A DNA stretch of 64,000 bases from Trichodelitschia bisporula. Taxonomy: Eukaryota; Ascomycota; Dothideomycetes; Phaeotrichales; Phaeotrichaceae. Below the pieces are notes generated by a model that saw nothing but the letters and a program-made list of their open reading frames with translations, searched no databases and was not told the DNA's origin. How positions within the stretch are numbered: the stretch's first letter is position 1; every line of letters starts with the position of its first letter. The position numbers and the translations under genes are program-made. The DNA is taken from positions 1,139,524-1,203,523 of the forward strand of contig ML996687.1 in assembly GCA_010356995.1 (NCBI GenBank), in the 5' to 3' direction. Of the stretch, positions 22,335-33,640 are shown one piece after another.

Positions 22335-24635
22335 CTAAGAAACAACCTCCTCCGTCTCCTCAATGATCTCCTCCACAATCTCCTCAATAGTCTCACCCTG
22401 TGCCGCATCCTTATCCTCATACGTAGGGACCTCAACACCCTCCTCCTCCAGCTCCTCAGCGACCTGCTCGCGCCACGCGCGCCACTCCTGCAGCAAGCGA
22501 CGTCGATGCTCAACGACAGCGCGGTTGGCCAGGTTCTTCTTGTTGAAGTCCTGCTCGTCGAAGATCTTGCTCCACTCGCGCAAGTTCTTGCGCGTCTTCT
22601 TCTGCTCTTCCTTGGTGAGGAAGGTGGCGGGACGCGGGCGCCAGATGAACTGCTTGAACCGCTCGAGGGACTCTTCGCGCAGGAGCGTGCCTTTGAAGTC
22701 GTACAGATGGTAGCCATTCTCAGCCTGTAGTCATTAGTTCGTGATCCATAAAACCCACGAGAAGAAGACATACTTGGTGTTTCCAGAAACTGGCAACAGT
22801 CGCCACATACCGCCCCGTAGGGTCCCACTCTGCATCCGTGATGCCGTAGTGCTCCGCCGTGTTCATGAGCTGCAGGTTGCAGGCGAGATCCTTATCCTTC
22901 TCGTCCTTTTCTCCCTCAAAGTCCATGTCCCAGAAGTCAAGCTCGTACGACTGTTGCGAGTGCACCGTCGCCACGATGACGAAGCGGCCACGCGGCGACC
23001 AGTAGATGCCGTTGCTGTTCTTCTTCTCGATCGTGCGAACATGCTTGAAGTTGCCCACGGGGCCAGGACCCTTGTTCTTCTCAGGGCAGAAGAAAATAAC
23101 GCTCGTCTTGGGAGGGGCACCCGCACCACCGGCGGGAACCTCACCAGTGGTGATGACGACGAAACGATCGCCCTTGGGCTCCCACGCGAAGTTGATGACC
23201 GTGTCCTTGAGCGAGTCGACCACCTCCACAGGGATGTTCTTCTCCTGCACACGGAAAATCTCCAGGTTTGTAGCAAGGGACTTCTTCGACTTGGAGTGAC
23301 GGTCCACCTTGACGCACACGTACACACCCTCAGACTGCCAGTGCAGCTTGGCATCTGTGACGTTGAACAGGTTCCGCGTGCGCACAACCTCCTTGCTCGG
23401 TATGCTCATAAGGCCAACCTTGGCAGGGTTGCTGCCCAGCTCGGGCGTCCAGTAACAAAAGAGCTGCTCGTATTGCTTGATCGCATCACGCTTGGGTGTA
23501 GCCGGGCTCCATTCAAAGTCCTGAACGCCCTCGATCTTGATGGCCTGCTTGTCGAGCAGCTTCATACTCGGCAGCTCGTACACGGAGATGGATTGGCCAG
23601 GGGTCATACGGGCAACGTACTTGTCGTCCGACGACCACTTGAACGCGGGCCAAGGAATCTTGCGCTTCACTGGCTGGCCATCCTGATCCTTGCCAGTGAC
23701 GGGCATTTCGAGAGTAGTAAAGGAGCGGAGGACCTTGCCGGTGGCAACGTCCCAGATGATATAGTTTTTGCCATCCTCGTCTGCGCTAAGGAAAGGATTT
23801 CCCTCCTCGACGGTGACGGGGCGGTGTGACCAGGTAGTGACGTAGAGCTCGGTAGGTGAAAAGTCGACTAGGTTGACGCCGGGATGAGCGAACCGCTTCT
23901 GCCGGCTCCACGACTTGCCTCCCCACAGCTGGACACCCTGCGCGTGCATCGATGTCAGGTAGGTTCCGAGCGGCGACCACTGTACAAACATCTCGGTCCA
24001 GTGTTGACGATCCACGATGGCCTCTGGCGGATCGTCCTTCTCGTTCCAGAACACGCCGACATTATCTCCACGGTACATGACGAACTGATCGCGGGCCTCG
24101 GCATCACCCAGCCACCAGCGCAGGTGCTCCTTCTCTGTGAAGTCCTCGATGCGGGGCGGGTGGTACTCTTCATCGATCTTGCCTTCGCGGCCGTAGCGGT
24201 CGATGTCCGTCAGTTTGTTGACAAAGATGGTGTGCTTCTTGTCGAGAGGCGTGCGGTCAAGTGCCTTGACGACCGCAAGCGCTTCCCTAGCAGACGAGAA
24301 CTCGACAAAGGCAAACCTATAGGGACGATTAATACCTGCACGCCATACATGAAATGCGGGGTAAAAACGTACCCCTCAGAAGAGCCATTTGGGCCATCGG
24401 GCATGTAAACGCTCTCCTCCCGCGCCCTCGACACACTGTTGACCTTGCGGAGCAAGAACTTGATGAGCTTGGCCTTTTGGCCTGGCTCCTCGACCTTGGG
24501 GAGGCCGTCGATAACGACGAACGTGTCAAGTCCCTCCTCTAGCCGCACCTCATACTGTTCGCGAAGGTCGGAGAAATCGATATCTTCATCGTCTATTTCT
24601 TCCTCCGAAGGAAGCTGATCAAAACTGGGCGCCAT
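22335..24635 (-). CDS. PRT1: Translation initiation factor eIF3 subunit b (PRT1)
   Basis: Three exons: 24635-24373, 24316-22774 and 22724-22335, giving 731 residues. eIF3b is a scaffold of eIF3 on the 40S subunit in the cytosol. Domains: an acidic N-terminus, an RRM (about residues 40-125, [11 protein letters not shown] and [13 protein letters not shown] across the first intron), a WD40-type propeller (150-600, with [15 protein letters not shown] and [14 protein letters not shown]), then a basic C-terminal helix ([19 protein letters not shown]) and a Glu-rich end that binds eIF3a and eIF3i in the family. Start chosen at [13 protein letters not shown]; the same frame extends further upstream but without conservation. 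Both introns match protein alignment exactly. Confidence 0.94.
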
Positions 24636-25474
24636 GATTGCGGTTTCGTGCCGCACGTTTACAGGGGATGCGAGTGTGTTGTAGACTTTATGCGGAGACG
24701 GAGATGCGAGAGAACGAGGTTGTTTGGTAGTTGGAGTTTTGCTTTCGCTTAGGTGAATTTTGGGGTTCTGCAACACCAGTCGCCGGTTGGCCCGTGCGGC
24801 AAGTTACCCGTACTGCCAAGCCACGGACTTATCTGAGCCACCCGTGCCACCTTACGCCACGATCTCGAACGTCTCGTCACTTAACCACCTTTAGCATTGA
24901 CCGCACACTTCAAGCGAATTTATCAAAGCTCCAATTTTTCAACTAGTGATGCAGTCTCATGGCTACGTTACGTCATGAGCTAATCCCACAAGTTAAGCCT
25001 GCCCTCCATCCGTAGCACCAAATTTCATTTCTCAACCCCTCAGACCCAGTGCTCCCGAATTCCATACGCAATTGACCATGCGCCATGAATAGCAAAGTAG
25101 TCTCCCAATCCTCAAAGCAATGCCACCTTCATCGCTTGCAAGTAAGTGCTACACCCCTCCATTGTGAGAAGTGAGGTTCATAAGCTGTAGTTGTGTCGTG
25201 ACCCCCATAAAAAAGCCGCCTGTACTCCCCGTTTTGATTAAATGAAAAGAAAGCCCCCCCCCCACCCCCGCCCCATGAAAGTGCCATATTGAGCTTGTGT
25301 CGTTACATAAGAAAAGAACGCCTACAAATGCAACCTCCCTTTCCCATCCGGCATTTGATGCAAGTCCACTCTGACGTCGTCAGTCGTATGCTTTCCACAC
25401 TGAAACCCAAGATAAAAGCAGCAGAGCAAAACAACTAGTCAACCGAATTAGGAGACCTCAGAAGCCGCGGACGC
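24636..25474. other. Intergenic region with poly-C tract
   Basis: 839 bases between the eIF3b start and the RING-gene stop. It includes a C-rich tract near 25254-25275. No supported gene or structural RNA. Confidence 0.45.
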
Positions 25475-28400
25475 CTAGTTCCGTCTGTAATCTCCAGCAG
25501 TCGTCATCTGAGTCACCCCGCGCGCCATCGTGGTTTGAATGCCCGGCTCCATAGCCTGGAACTGGCCGCTCCGAGGCCGCTGCGTATTCACCTGCGGGCC
25601 GCCCAGGTGATTTAAGTTGCTCGATAGGTAGGCACCAGGAGATGGATTGTTGAATCCGCGGTTGCTGCGCCGCCGTGATAGGCCGGGATAGACGGGCGAG
25701 AACACGGAACGCGGCTGGCCGCCAGCTCCCACAGTCGTGAAACGGGTTGTATCCTGCGATTCTGGAGCTTGCTGAGTAGTCGCTCCCCGTAATGACTGGA
25801 GGGCCGGATTGCTGGTCAGGCCTGTACGACCACCTGCAAAGGGGTTGCTACGAGCAGGACCGGCCCCCATGGCCAGCTCTTCGCGTCTACGTTCGACAAG
25901 CTCACGCGCTCGCCGAACCCGCTCGTCATGCGAAAGGTTCGACCCAGTGGGGTTGGCTGCGATGCTGCCAGTTGGCGGTTGAGGCTCGGCAGCCGCCTGA
26001 GTCGCCTGCGCCGGCTGTGAATTCTCGTTGTCCCATAGGGCACGCGGCGATGAGCGAAGCTGAATCCGAGAAGGCTGCGGGCGCACCTGCGGCGACTGTG
26101 GTGGAACGGCATCGCGGAGGCCGACCTGTGAGGGCTGTCCACGAATGTTTCTATTGGAACTGCGTGGTCTGAGTGTCGCGGTGGAAGACTGTTCACGGAG
26201 GCGCTGAGTAGAGGGCCGAGGGCGCATCTGGTGGTTGATGAACGGATTACGTGTCTGGAATGCCGTACGCGCGGACCCGAACCCCAAGCCCGGGGGTCCC
26301 ATCATGTTTGGCAACGGAGCTGGAGGAGTGAACATCGGCCACTGCCCAGAACCACGCCGCCCGCCGGCCGAAGGGGGTCTGTTCAGCCGGCTCTGGGGAC
26401 GCTCAATACCGGTGGCAGCATGCACTGATGGTGTAGGAAAGACTGGGCTGGGCAGCGGTTGGGAGCTTGGCAACCGGTTGGCAGGGGCAGGTGCAGGTAC
26501 AGGTGCAGGCGCTCCAGCTGTAGCTTGACCATTTGTCGAAGGCCCTCCAGAGGTCCTGCCACCACTTCCATTGAGCATAACACCGCCACTCGTGGGAATG
26601 CCGGCGTTGGGATTGGGGCGCTCCAGATTGTGACGAGCGTTGGGGGAGCTTTGCCCAGCGCCGTCCATGCCCATGTGGGGAGTGCGCAACCGCGCAGGGC
26701 TGTTCATGGCTTGTTGGGCAGCACGTGACATGGCAACAGGGCTTGCGATGCCTTGCGGTGTGTTGGCACCATTCATCCGGTTGCGGTTCACGGTTCGCGG
26801 GCGCTGCACAGGGGTACGACGCAACTGATCAACATGGCTGCCAGACGTCTCCTGCGGATAGCTGTAATCACGAAGATCGTTGCGGTACTGGGCGAACATG
26901 GAAAAAATCCTTGGATTATAGGGGAGACCTTGTGGGTCCTGGGTTGTAGAGGCATCTGTTTCGTCGCTGTCAACGTCGCTGGCATCGAGGATATTTTGCG
27001 GAGGTACACGAGGGGTAGGCTGCGAAAGAGGAGTAAGGCGAATTCGTGAGCTTCGCGGGCGGAGGGTGCGGTTCATGTTGGTGTCGCCATCCCGGTCAAC
27101 GTCGGAAGTATCGTCGTCGGCATCATTGTCTTCGTAGTGTTGGGTCGTGGACAGGACCGAAGACCTCCGGCGTAAGACTCGGTTGGGATCGGCGTTTGCG
27201 GTGCGCGACGCGGGGCGCCGGTCGGGGTGAGGACTATCTGCAGTAGGCGTTAGAGATCCCGCATTGCGCGCTCTGTCATTGGATTGCAAGTTCGGCTCCC
27301 ACCCAACAGTCGTTCCAGTGTCACTATCATCCCCCTCATCCATCTCATCGTCTTGCGTTCCCTGGCCGTGGAGCTGCGTGTATCTCCAGTGGTCCTGCAA
27401 AGCTTCGCGGGGAGAGATGGAGGACGGTACTCTCTGAAGCATTCTCGGCGTCTGCGCTCTCTGGCGAAGCTGGTGGTTCCTTCGAACAGCAGGAATCGGC
27501 CCTTCATCGTCATCGTCTTCTTCTTCGACAACGGCGGAGACTGTCGAATCAGACGGCGATTCCGACACTACCCGACGGCTCCTGCGGTTTTGGAAAGGAT
27601 TCGCCTGAGGCTGCGAACTCTGCGAAGCCTGCAAGTTCTGCGAAGCCCGCGAGCTTTGGCTTGGGCCGGGGGTGCGAGAAGCATTCTGACGCAGGCGAGC
27701 ACCCACGCGGGAAATTGGGACGTCGTCTTCCTCATCATCATCATCATCATCATCATCCTCCTCCTCGGTCTGCCAGGTGGCTTGCGAGCTGGACCCTGGT
27801 GACTGGACCGAGAAGCCGGTATTTGAAGCGGGAGACTGCGATCCGACCTCCGTGCCTCCGTCGTCGATGAAGTCGTTCATCGAAGAGTCCTCGTCCATTT
27901 CTTCATCCTCTTCCTCGAGTTCTGGGAGTTCGGACGCGACGCTGGCCGAGTACCTATGGCTACCCGCTGCACTGTGGGCTGCGCGGCGACGCATACCTTG
28001 AGGAGGTACTCCGCCTTCGAGGAAACGCCGCATGGCGAATGGAGCATGAGAGCCAAACTCTCCGTACCAATCGAAATCCTCAAATTCTCCTGCATCTTCT
28101 GGGAAGGCTTGAGAATCGTCGTCCAGATCCATCTCCAACTCCATTTCCGCATCAAAGTCTTCGCTGGAGAAATCGTGTTCCGACGTATCATCGATGTCGC
28201 TCATTCCCCACGTGCCTGTGCCATTTTCATCGAAGGGTAAGCGGCAGTGATCGCAAACGCCGTCTGCTACCTCCCAGTGGCAGTACGGGCAGCGATCGAC
28301 GTCATCTTGAGCGTCATGGACGGGCCGCATACGGCGTCTAAAGTGGCCGCGGAAGAGCCCACCATTCCTGCGATCCGTGTTGGTTTTGTCTCGCTGGACC

Positions 28401-29268
28401 ATATCCGCCTGCTCCTTTTGCCATTCTGCATGCTGATCGAGCGTTTCACCGGTAGGGAGAAGCTCCGGTTTCTTGATGAGGTGATGGGTCAATTCCCGGA
28501 CCTGGACGCATTAGCACTAGTTGCGAGAGTACTGAAGAAGATAAACGCACAAGATAAGAAGGCGCAGGCGCGTGATCCAATGTCGTGCGACATTCGGGAC
28601 ACGACTTGCCTGATGCTCCGCCGCTCGATGGCGCACCGAACGAGTTGCAGAGACACTGTTGACGTCAGCTCAAGTTGATGACTAGGATGGGGAGCAAAAT
28701 TACGCTGTAGCAGTATGTATGGCCGCAGGATGTGGTATAGGGCTCGTAGAGTAGACCGTAGCAGATCTTGCAGGTTACCATGGAGCGGATTGAGTCATGC
28801 TCGGTCTTCAGCAAGTTGAGCAACTACAGCGGTGGACAGGGGTTAGCGGATGCAAAAGCAGGGACACATGGAAGGAGGTATACACACGTCGAGGTCCTTG
28901 TTGGGGAATGCCGGACTCTCACGACCTTTAGGCGCCTTGGAGACCAAGCTATCTCTGCTGGACGTCTTAGACTTCATGCCGTCGGTGGTGAGCCGCGTAG
29001 GCTGACGGGCTTTGGCAAGGTCGCTCGATGACGCTTTTGGCCTCGTGTGTGGCATTCCATCCATGGTGGCGCGCGAAGCGGTGACGGATGAAGAGGCGGT
29101 GGATGGATTAGATGCAGGCGAGTGTGGAGTGGATTTCCGGGGGATGTTAGGGGATGCAGAGGGAGGGCCGTGCTGCTGATCCGCGGGTGTTGGGGTTGTA
29201 GCACTTCGTGGGGAGGCAGGCGTCGTCGACGACGACGACGACGACGGGGAAGTGACGCTCGAATTCAT
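25475..29268 (-). CDS. Large RING-finger protein, probable E3 ubiquitin ligase
   Basis: Four exons: 29268-28888, 28823-28704, 28655-28551 and 28501-25475, giving 1210 residues. A complete C3HC4 RING appears only after splicing: C145-x2-C148, C160-x-H162, C165-x2-C168 and C186-x2-C189 (motifs CKICYGLLYEP, SCGHTYCYS, CPECR). A second zinc-ribbon-like module, C-x2-C-x8-C-x2-C, follows at residues 273-288 (CPYC...CDHC). The first 120 residues and the 900-residue C-terminal part are low-complexity, rich in Ser, Pro, Asn, Arg and Gln, with acidic runs including about eight Asp in a row. RING proteins transfer ubiquitin from an E2; no substrate is implied by context. Similar architectures are known as uncharacterised RING proteins in Pezizomycotina. 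The start ATG at 29268 is the first one followed by coherent protein. Confidence 0.78.
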
Positions 29269-29760
29269 GGCTGACACCGAGCCCGCATCGAAAGACGGGC
29301 CAGTTGGTTGCTGGAAGAACGAAGGCGCGTCTCGAATGGAAGAGGAAAGAGACGAGAGTATTAGTAGATTGTTTGTGTGTGTCGTGTGCGTGTCGTGTGT
29401 GGGTTGTGTGAGTGTGTGTCTCTGATGGAGTGGGGGTTTGTTGTAGGGGGGGGGGGGGGGGAAGGTGCTGCAGGCTACAGCAAGCGGGAGAGCGGGAGCT
29501 GAGGGAAGGTGGGAGGAAAGGCGGGAGGAAAGGTGGTGGATGATTGGGGGTGTAGTGGAGGAAAGAGGTTGATGAAAGAGGAGGAGGAGGAGGAGGAGGA
29601 GGAGAGAGAGGAAGTTACAAGGTGTAATGGCAGGGCTTGGGGATGACGAGAAGAGATGACAAGAGTTGCAGGTGCAGCAGTAGCAGCAAAGAGAGAGAGA
29701 AGAGTCCGCAGGAAGCGTGAGAGGCGAGAGAGAGAGAGAAGAGAGGAAGAAGCGGGGCGG
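29269..29760 (-). repeat. Simple-repeat-rich leader of the RING gene
   Basis: Immediately upstream of the RING gene ATG lie a GT-rich run (about 29365-29420), a long G run (about 29447-29461), a (GAG)n tract (about 29577-29602) and GAGA-type repeats (about 29690-29745). Read on the minus strand this is a C/T-rich leader typical of fungal 5' UTRs. Confidence 0.6.
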
Positions 29761-30387
29761 ATCTAGCTGGTGCAGCACTGGCTGCACTGACGGCATTGGC
29801 TGGGACTGGCCGGACAAGGGGGAGGGGGGCGGGCGTCGGTCACTTGGATGCCCAGAGTGTTAGCGCGAGAGACTCCGAATGGTTGGACTTTATGGGACTT
29901 CCAGTTGAGTGGAAGTGTGAAAATGGGATAGACAAGAGGCAAAAAGAGAGAGATGGACAGAAGAAACAAGTGAGTAACAGAGTATGGAGCAAAGTCGAGA
30001 ACGGACGGGAAGAGTAGCGAGACGAGATGGGAGTGGGCAGGAATCAGGAGGACAACAGGCGTCTGTTGTCCAGTTGTTCGCCTTGCCACGACAACTCCTC
30101 GTTCAAACCACACTCCAGATCTCCCCAAGGTCCTCCCTCCAGGTCCTCTTCTCCTCTCCTCTACGGTACCGTACCAGCTCCACCATGTCCTTCACCAACC
30201 ACTAGCTTCCTCCACCAACCATGCCCGATTCCTACTACTCGCGAGACTCGCCCCTCCGCCTGATCTCCCTCCGCACCCTGACAACTATTACACTACTCTA
30301 CATCCGTACTCTACTCTACTGAGCCCACTTCCAACACCTTCCCCGCCCCATCAAAGCCCGACATTAATATGAACGCCTGATATGACA

Positions 30388-30519
30388 GGCATATCCTCTG
30401 GCATATCCTCTGGCATATCCTCTGGCATATCCTCTGGCATATCCTCTGGCATATCCTCTGGCATATCCTCTGGCATATCCTCTGGCATATCCTATGGCAT
30501 ATCCTCTGGCATATCCTCT
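30388..30519. repeat. Minisatellite, 11 copies of a 12-bp unit
   Basis: Exactly 132 bases made of 11 head-to-tail copies of GGCATATCCTCT. Ten copies are identical; the ninth (30484-30495) has A for C at position 11. The homogeneity points to recent expansion by slippage or unequal exchange. Confidence 0.97.
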
Positions 30520-31843
30520 CAACCTTTCCTTTGAGTATCAGATCGGCATTTTTTGACGCCTCTTTTCTTTGTATGTTGTCCTACGGGTGCCTTGCTCTCG
30601 CCGCACCTCTGCTTCTCACCACTCGTCTTCTCCTTGCAAACTCTCGTAAATACCTACACGCTGAAATAATACCCGACACCAACGCCTTACTGGCGCTGTC
30701 TTCCAACCCCAGACAACCCGTTGCGGTTCGCGCAAACATGCAATTCTCTGCGTCAAGGTCCAAGGGGTCCAGACATTTGAGGTCTGTCCGACTCTCCGGC
30801 CCCCCCCCCCTCACCACCGCCGAACAATCGGACCACTGAATTGGATACTCAACTGGCGGGAATCGTGCATGCAATCAGACCTCTCCCAAAGTCCGTCCAC
30901 TCAAGTAACCCAACTTCCAAACTCCATCCCCATCACTACCACCATGCGATGGAGCTAACCGCCTGAGCCTCCTCGCGCCTACAAAAGACGCCGTTGATAT
31001 CCCGCTGCACAGTGCACACCCTGCATCGCCTCCCAGCTCCCGTCGCATTATTTCCTCCAGACGTGCAACTCGAAGCTCACGCCTCACGCCTCAATGCTTG
31101 CTTCCTCCCAATCGTTGCGCCGAGGAGAATTTCGGCACCTGGAAACTGCATGATTGGCCGTCCCGTCGAGCTCTCCAGGCCAATAGTCGCGCGCGAATTA
31201 TCGATATTCGACGAGTCCGTACCCGCCACATGCTTCCCTATGGCCCCAGACGCTCCAGTAATTCCCCATTGATCCCTCTTCAAAAAAAACTAAAGCTGCA
31301 AACTAGCTCCCTCGACTGCAGTCGTCTGCTTCCGTGCCATGCGCTTTGTTTTGCTGCAACCCCGCGCGCCGTGCGTCCAAGGTCCTTGGTCGACGTCCGA
31401 CTCCACGCAGTCGCATCGTATCCCGGGGCCAGCACTGGGTGCGCCTCCCCCACCCCCACCAACGCCACTTCCACTCGTCGCTGCAGACGTCCATTGACGA
31501 CGCGGGGTCCGAGTCTCGTGTGATCAGTCCCCGAGCTTAGCTCTCCCGGTGGACGGGAGAGCGGCAGCCACGGGCGTCCATTCGCCCGTCGAGCGAGACG
31601 CGCGGTGGGATCTCTGCGTCGCTTCCGATATCGTCGTCTCCCCGCACGCGTCCCTTGGTCGCTCAGCTGCGAGCTTGCGGCCGCGGAATGCGGCCCGAGC
31701 CCGTTGGATAGACCAGTCGACGTCCGGTAGGTTATCACTCAGCGCATCAGCGCTCGGCCAATACCACGCTGCGGGTTGGGGCCGTGTTGACATGTGTTCC
31801 GCGCGCGTCTAGCCCCGGCTAGCTCCGGTTGATGCCTGTCCCA

Positions 31844-31852
31844 TTTATAAAC
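31844..31852 (+). promoter_or_regulatory. TATA-like box facing a gene-free stretch
   Basis: TTTATAAAC in otherwise GC-rich DNA, with no supported plus-strand coding sequence before the convergent dioxygenase end at 32214. It could drive a non-coding transcript or be fortuitous. Confidence 0.25.
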
Positions 31853-32213
31853 GAGGGAGCTCGAGTGGTTTCTGCGCACGTTTCCGCGTTGGGCTGAGAG
31901 CTTGGGTCTCCACAAGGGGCCGGACTTCGGCTGTTGGCAACGTCAAGTCACGTGTTTCACAACGACGACGGTGACGATGAGGACGAAGACAACGGCAACG
32001 GCAACAACGACGATCAGAGACCATGATGATGAATAGAGGAGGCTAACATTACTGACCTATAGGGTACGCCAGACTAAGCAACGGCCCGCTAAACTAGTCG
32101 CATCATCGTGACGCATCTCAACCAAGAAAACGCGTCGCTACCCGGGCTCCAAACACAATTAGCAATGTCCAAAAATCCAGCCCAGATTAAGGCAAATACG
32201 CGGCTTTCCGGTG

Positions 32214-33452
32214 CTACATCCTGACCTTGACATCCGGAATATCCATCGTATCCGTATACCCCATCCGAACATCCTCATCCCGCACAATCTCCTTCTCCGT
32301 CCGCTCCAAGAACGCAATCTGCGCCGCCAAAAACGCCTTAAAGTCCATCGTCTTGAACCGGCCACCTCCCCGGCGGTGCGCCTTGATCTCCCACAGCTTC
32401 TCCCGGATCCGCTCCTCCAGCATCTGCAGCCTGTACTCGCCGAACTGGTAGTACAGCTCCGAGAGATCGCTCACGGGCCGCACGGTGCGCAGCTCCGTGT
32501 CGTCCGCCACCAGCGGGTTGCGCGGCCGGAAGGATGTCACCGATGTGATGCGCTCGCGCGCGCCCAGCGCCCGCAGCGCTTGGTGCGTGATGTACCGCCC
32601 CTGCAGCACCACGGCGCAGCCCTGGCTGATCAGCCTGCCCTACTTACACACATTAACCGCGCCGGGGGGGAAGACTCACCATGTCCGGCCCGCGCACCTT
32701 GATCACCTGCCCATCCGCCGTGCGCAGCGCCGTATCGCCACCGATCATATCCGTGCAGTCACTCAGCATTAGGACGCACACGAAGGGGTAGCTATCCGTG
32801 TGCCACCCGACGATGGGCTTGTCGTCTTCCCACGGGCACCCCGCGATGCCCTCGTCGTACGCGAACATCTGCTTTTGCTTCTCGATCTCGGATTTCTCGG
32901 CGGCGGTTTGCGCGGCGGTTTTTACGCTGAAGTTGATGTGCCCGATTTCGTAGTCCATCTCGGGGACGAGATCGATGCCAGCGATGGAGGAGAGGAGGCG
33001 CAGGGTGCTGGGGTGGCGCCAGGCGGCGTAGGTGAAGGGGGCGTATCTCGTGTGGTCGGTTAGCTAACCTGATACAAACTCCCATGATGGGGGGGGGGGA
33101 GGGGAGCAGTAGCTCACTTCTCAGCATACCCGCGCAACTGGCACGCAGCAATATTAGACCGAAACGAGCAGTGCGCCATGATTTCGGGGTTGAAAATCTC
33201 GGTGCGCATGGCTTCGACGGCTTCGCGGCTGAAGAGGCGGAAGGGCTGCGAGACGGCGACGGGCGACACCCCCGTGCCCTCTGGGAAGCCGAGGTCTGCC
33301 ATCTTGATGACGGATTCGGGAGGGGAATAGGAGAGGTGCTTGGCGGCATCGAAGGTGGTTGGCTGCGGGGCTGATTTGGCGGGCGGCGAGATGATGGGCG
33401 TGTAGCCGGGCTGCTTGAGCGCGGTGCTCGGCATGGATTGCACGGCGGCCAT
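32214..33452 (-). CDS. Fe(II)/2-oxoglutarate-dependent dioxygenase-like protein
   Basis: Three exons: 33452-33118, 33046-32680 and 32639-32214, giving 375 residues. The metal triad fits the superfamily: H194-x-D196 in VGWHTDSYPF, distal His253 in GRYITHQALR, and arginines shortly after (ALGARERITSV) for 2-oxoglutarate. Conserved-looking segments RSNIAACQLRGYAEK, YAAWRHPSTL and DMIGGDTALR surround it. Such enzymes hydroxylate or otherwise oxidise small molecules or proteins using 2-oxoglutarate and O2; the substrate is unknown. The C-terminal 80 residues are helical and charged. A strong TATA box lies 180 bases upstream, suggesting regulated, possibly inducible, expression. No biosynthetic partner genes lie next to it. 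Confidence 0.75.
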
Positions 33453-33631
33453 GATGGCTGTGAATGTGTCTGTTGAGTAGACTTGAGGTCGGTGAGCGTG
33501 TGTCTTGGTAGACTGGTGATGGTGGTTGGTGGTAACCAGAAGGCAGTGGGCTTTGAAAGGGGTAAATTAGACTATCTAACGTAGAATCTGAATCGATAAT
33601 GAAGAAGGGCGTTTGCATTGCGGCGCCTCCG

Positions 33632-33640
33632 CCTTTTATA
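33632..33640 (-). promoter_or_regulatory. TATA box of the dioxygenase-like gene
   Basis: On the minus strand the sequence reads TATAAAAGG, a near-consensus TATA box, about 180 bases before the ATG at 33452. It is the clearest core promoter in the window. Confidence 0.65.

Larger units (their letters stand above)
29761..32213. other. Long non-coding interval
   Basis: About 2.45 kb without a supported gene. It contains the 12-bp minisatellite at 30388-30519, a C run near 30801-30809 and a TATA-like box at 31844. Frames of 60-150 codons occur on both strands (GC-rich shadow-type composition) but none shows a domain or convincing splice structure. Confidence 0.5.

Noticed and set aside
22741-23829. 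362-codon plus-strand frame antisense to eIF3b
   Set aside because: Mirror of the conserved propeller coding region; no independent domain.
28843-29817. 324-codon frame extending upstream of the RING gene start
   Set aside because: The part upstream of 29268 is translated simple repeat; only the part from ATG 29268 reads as coherent protein joining the RING exon.
30531-31812. Several frames of 60-150 codons on both strands
   Set aside because: GC-rich non-coding composition, no domains, frames overlap in all directions.
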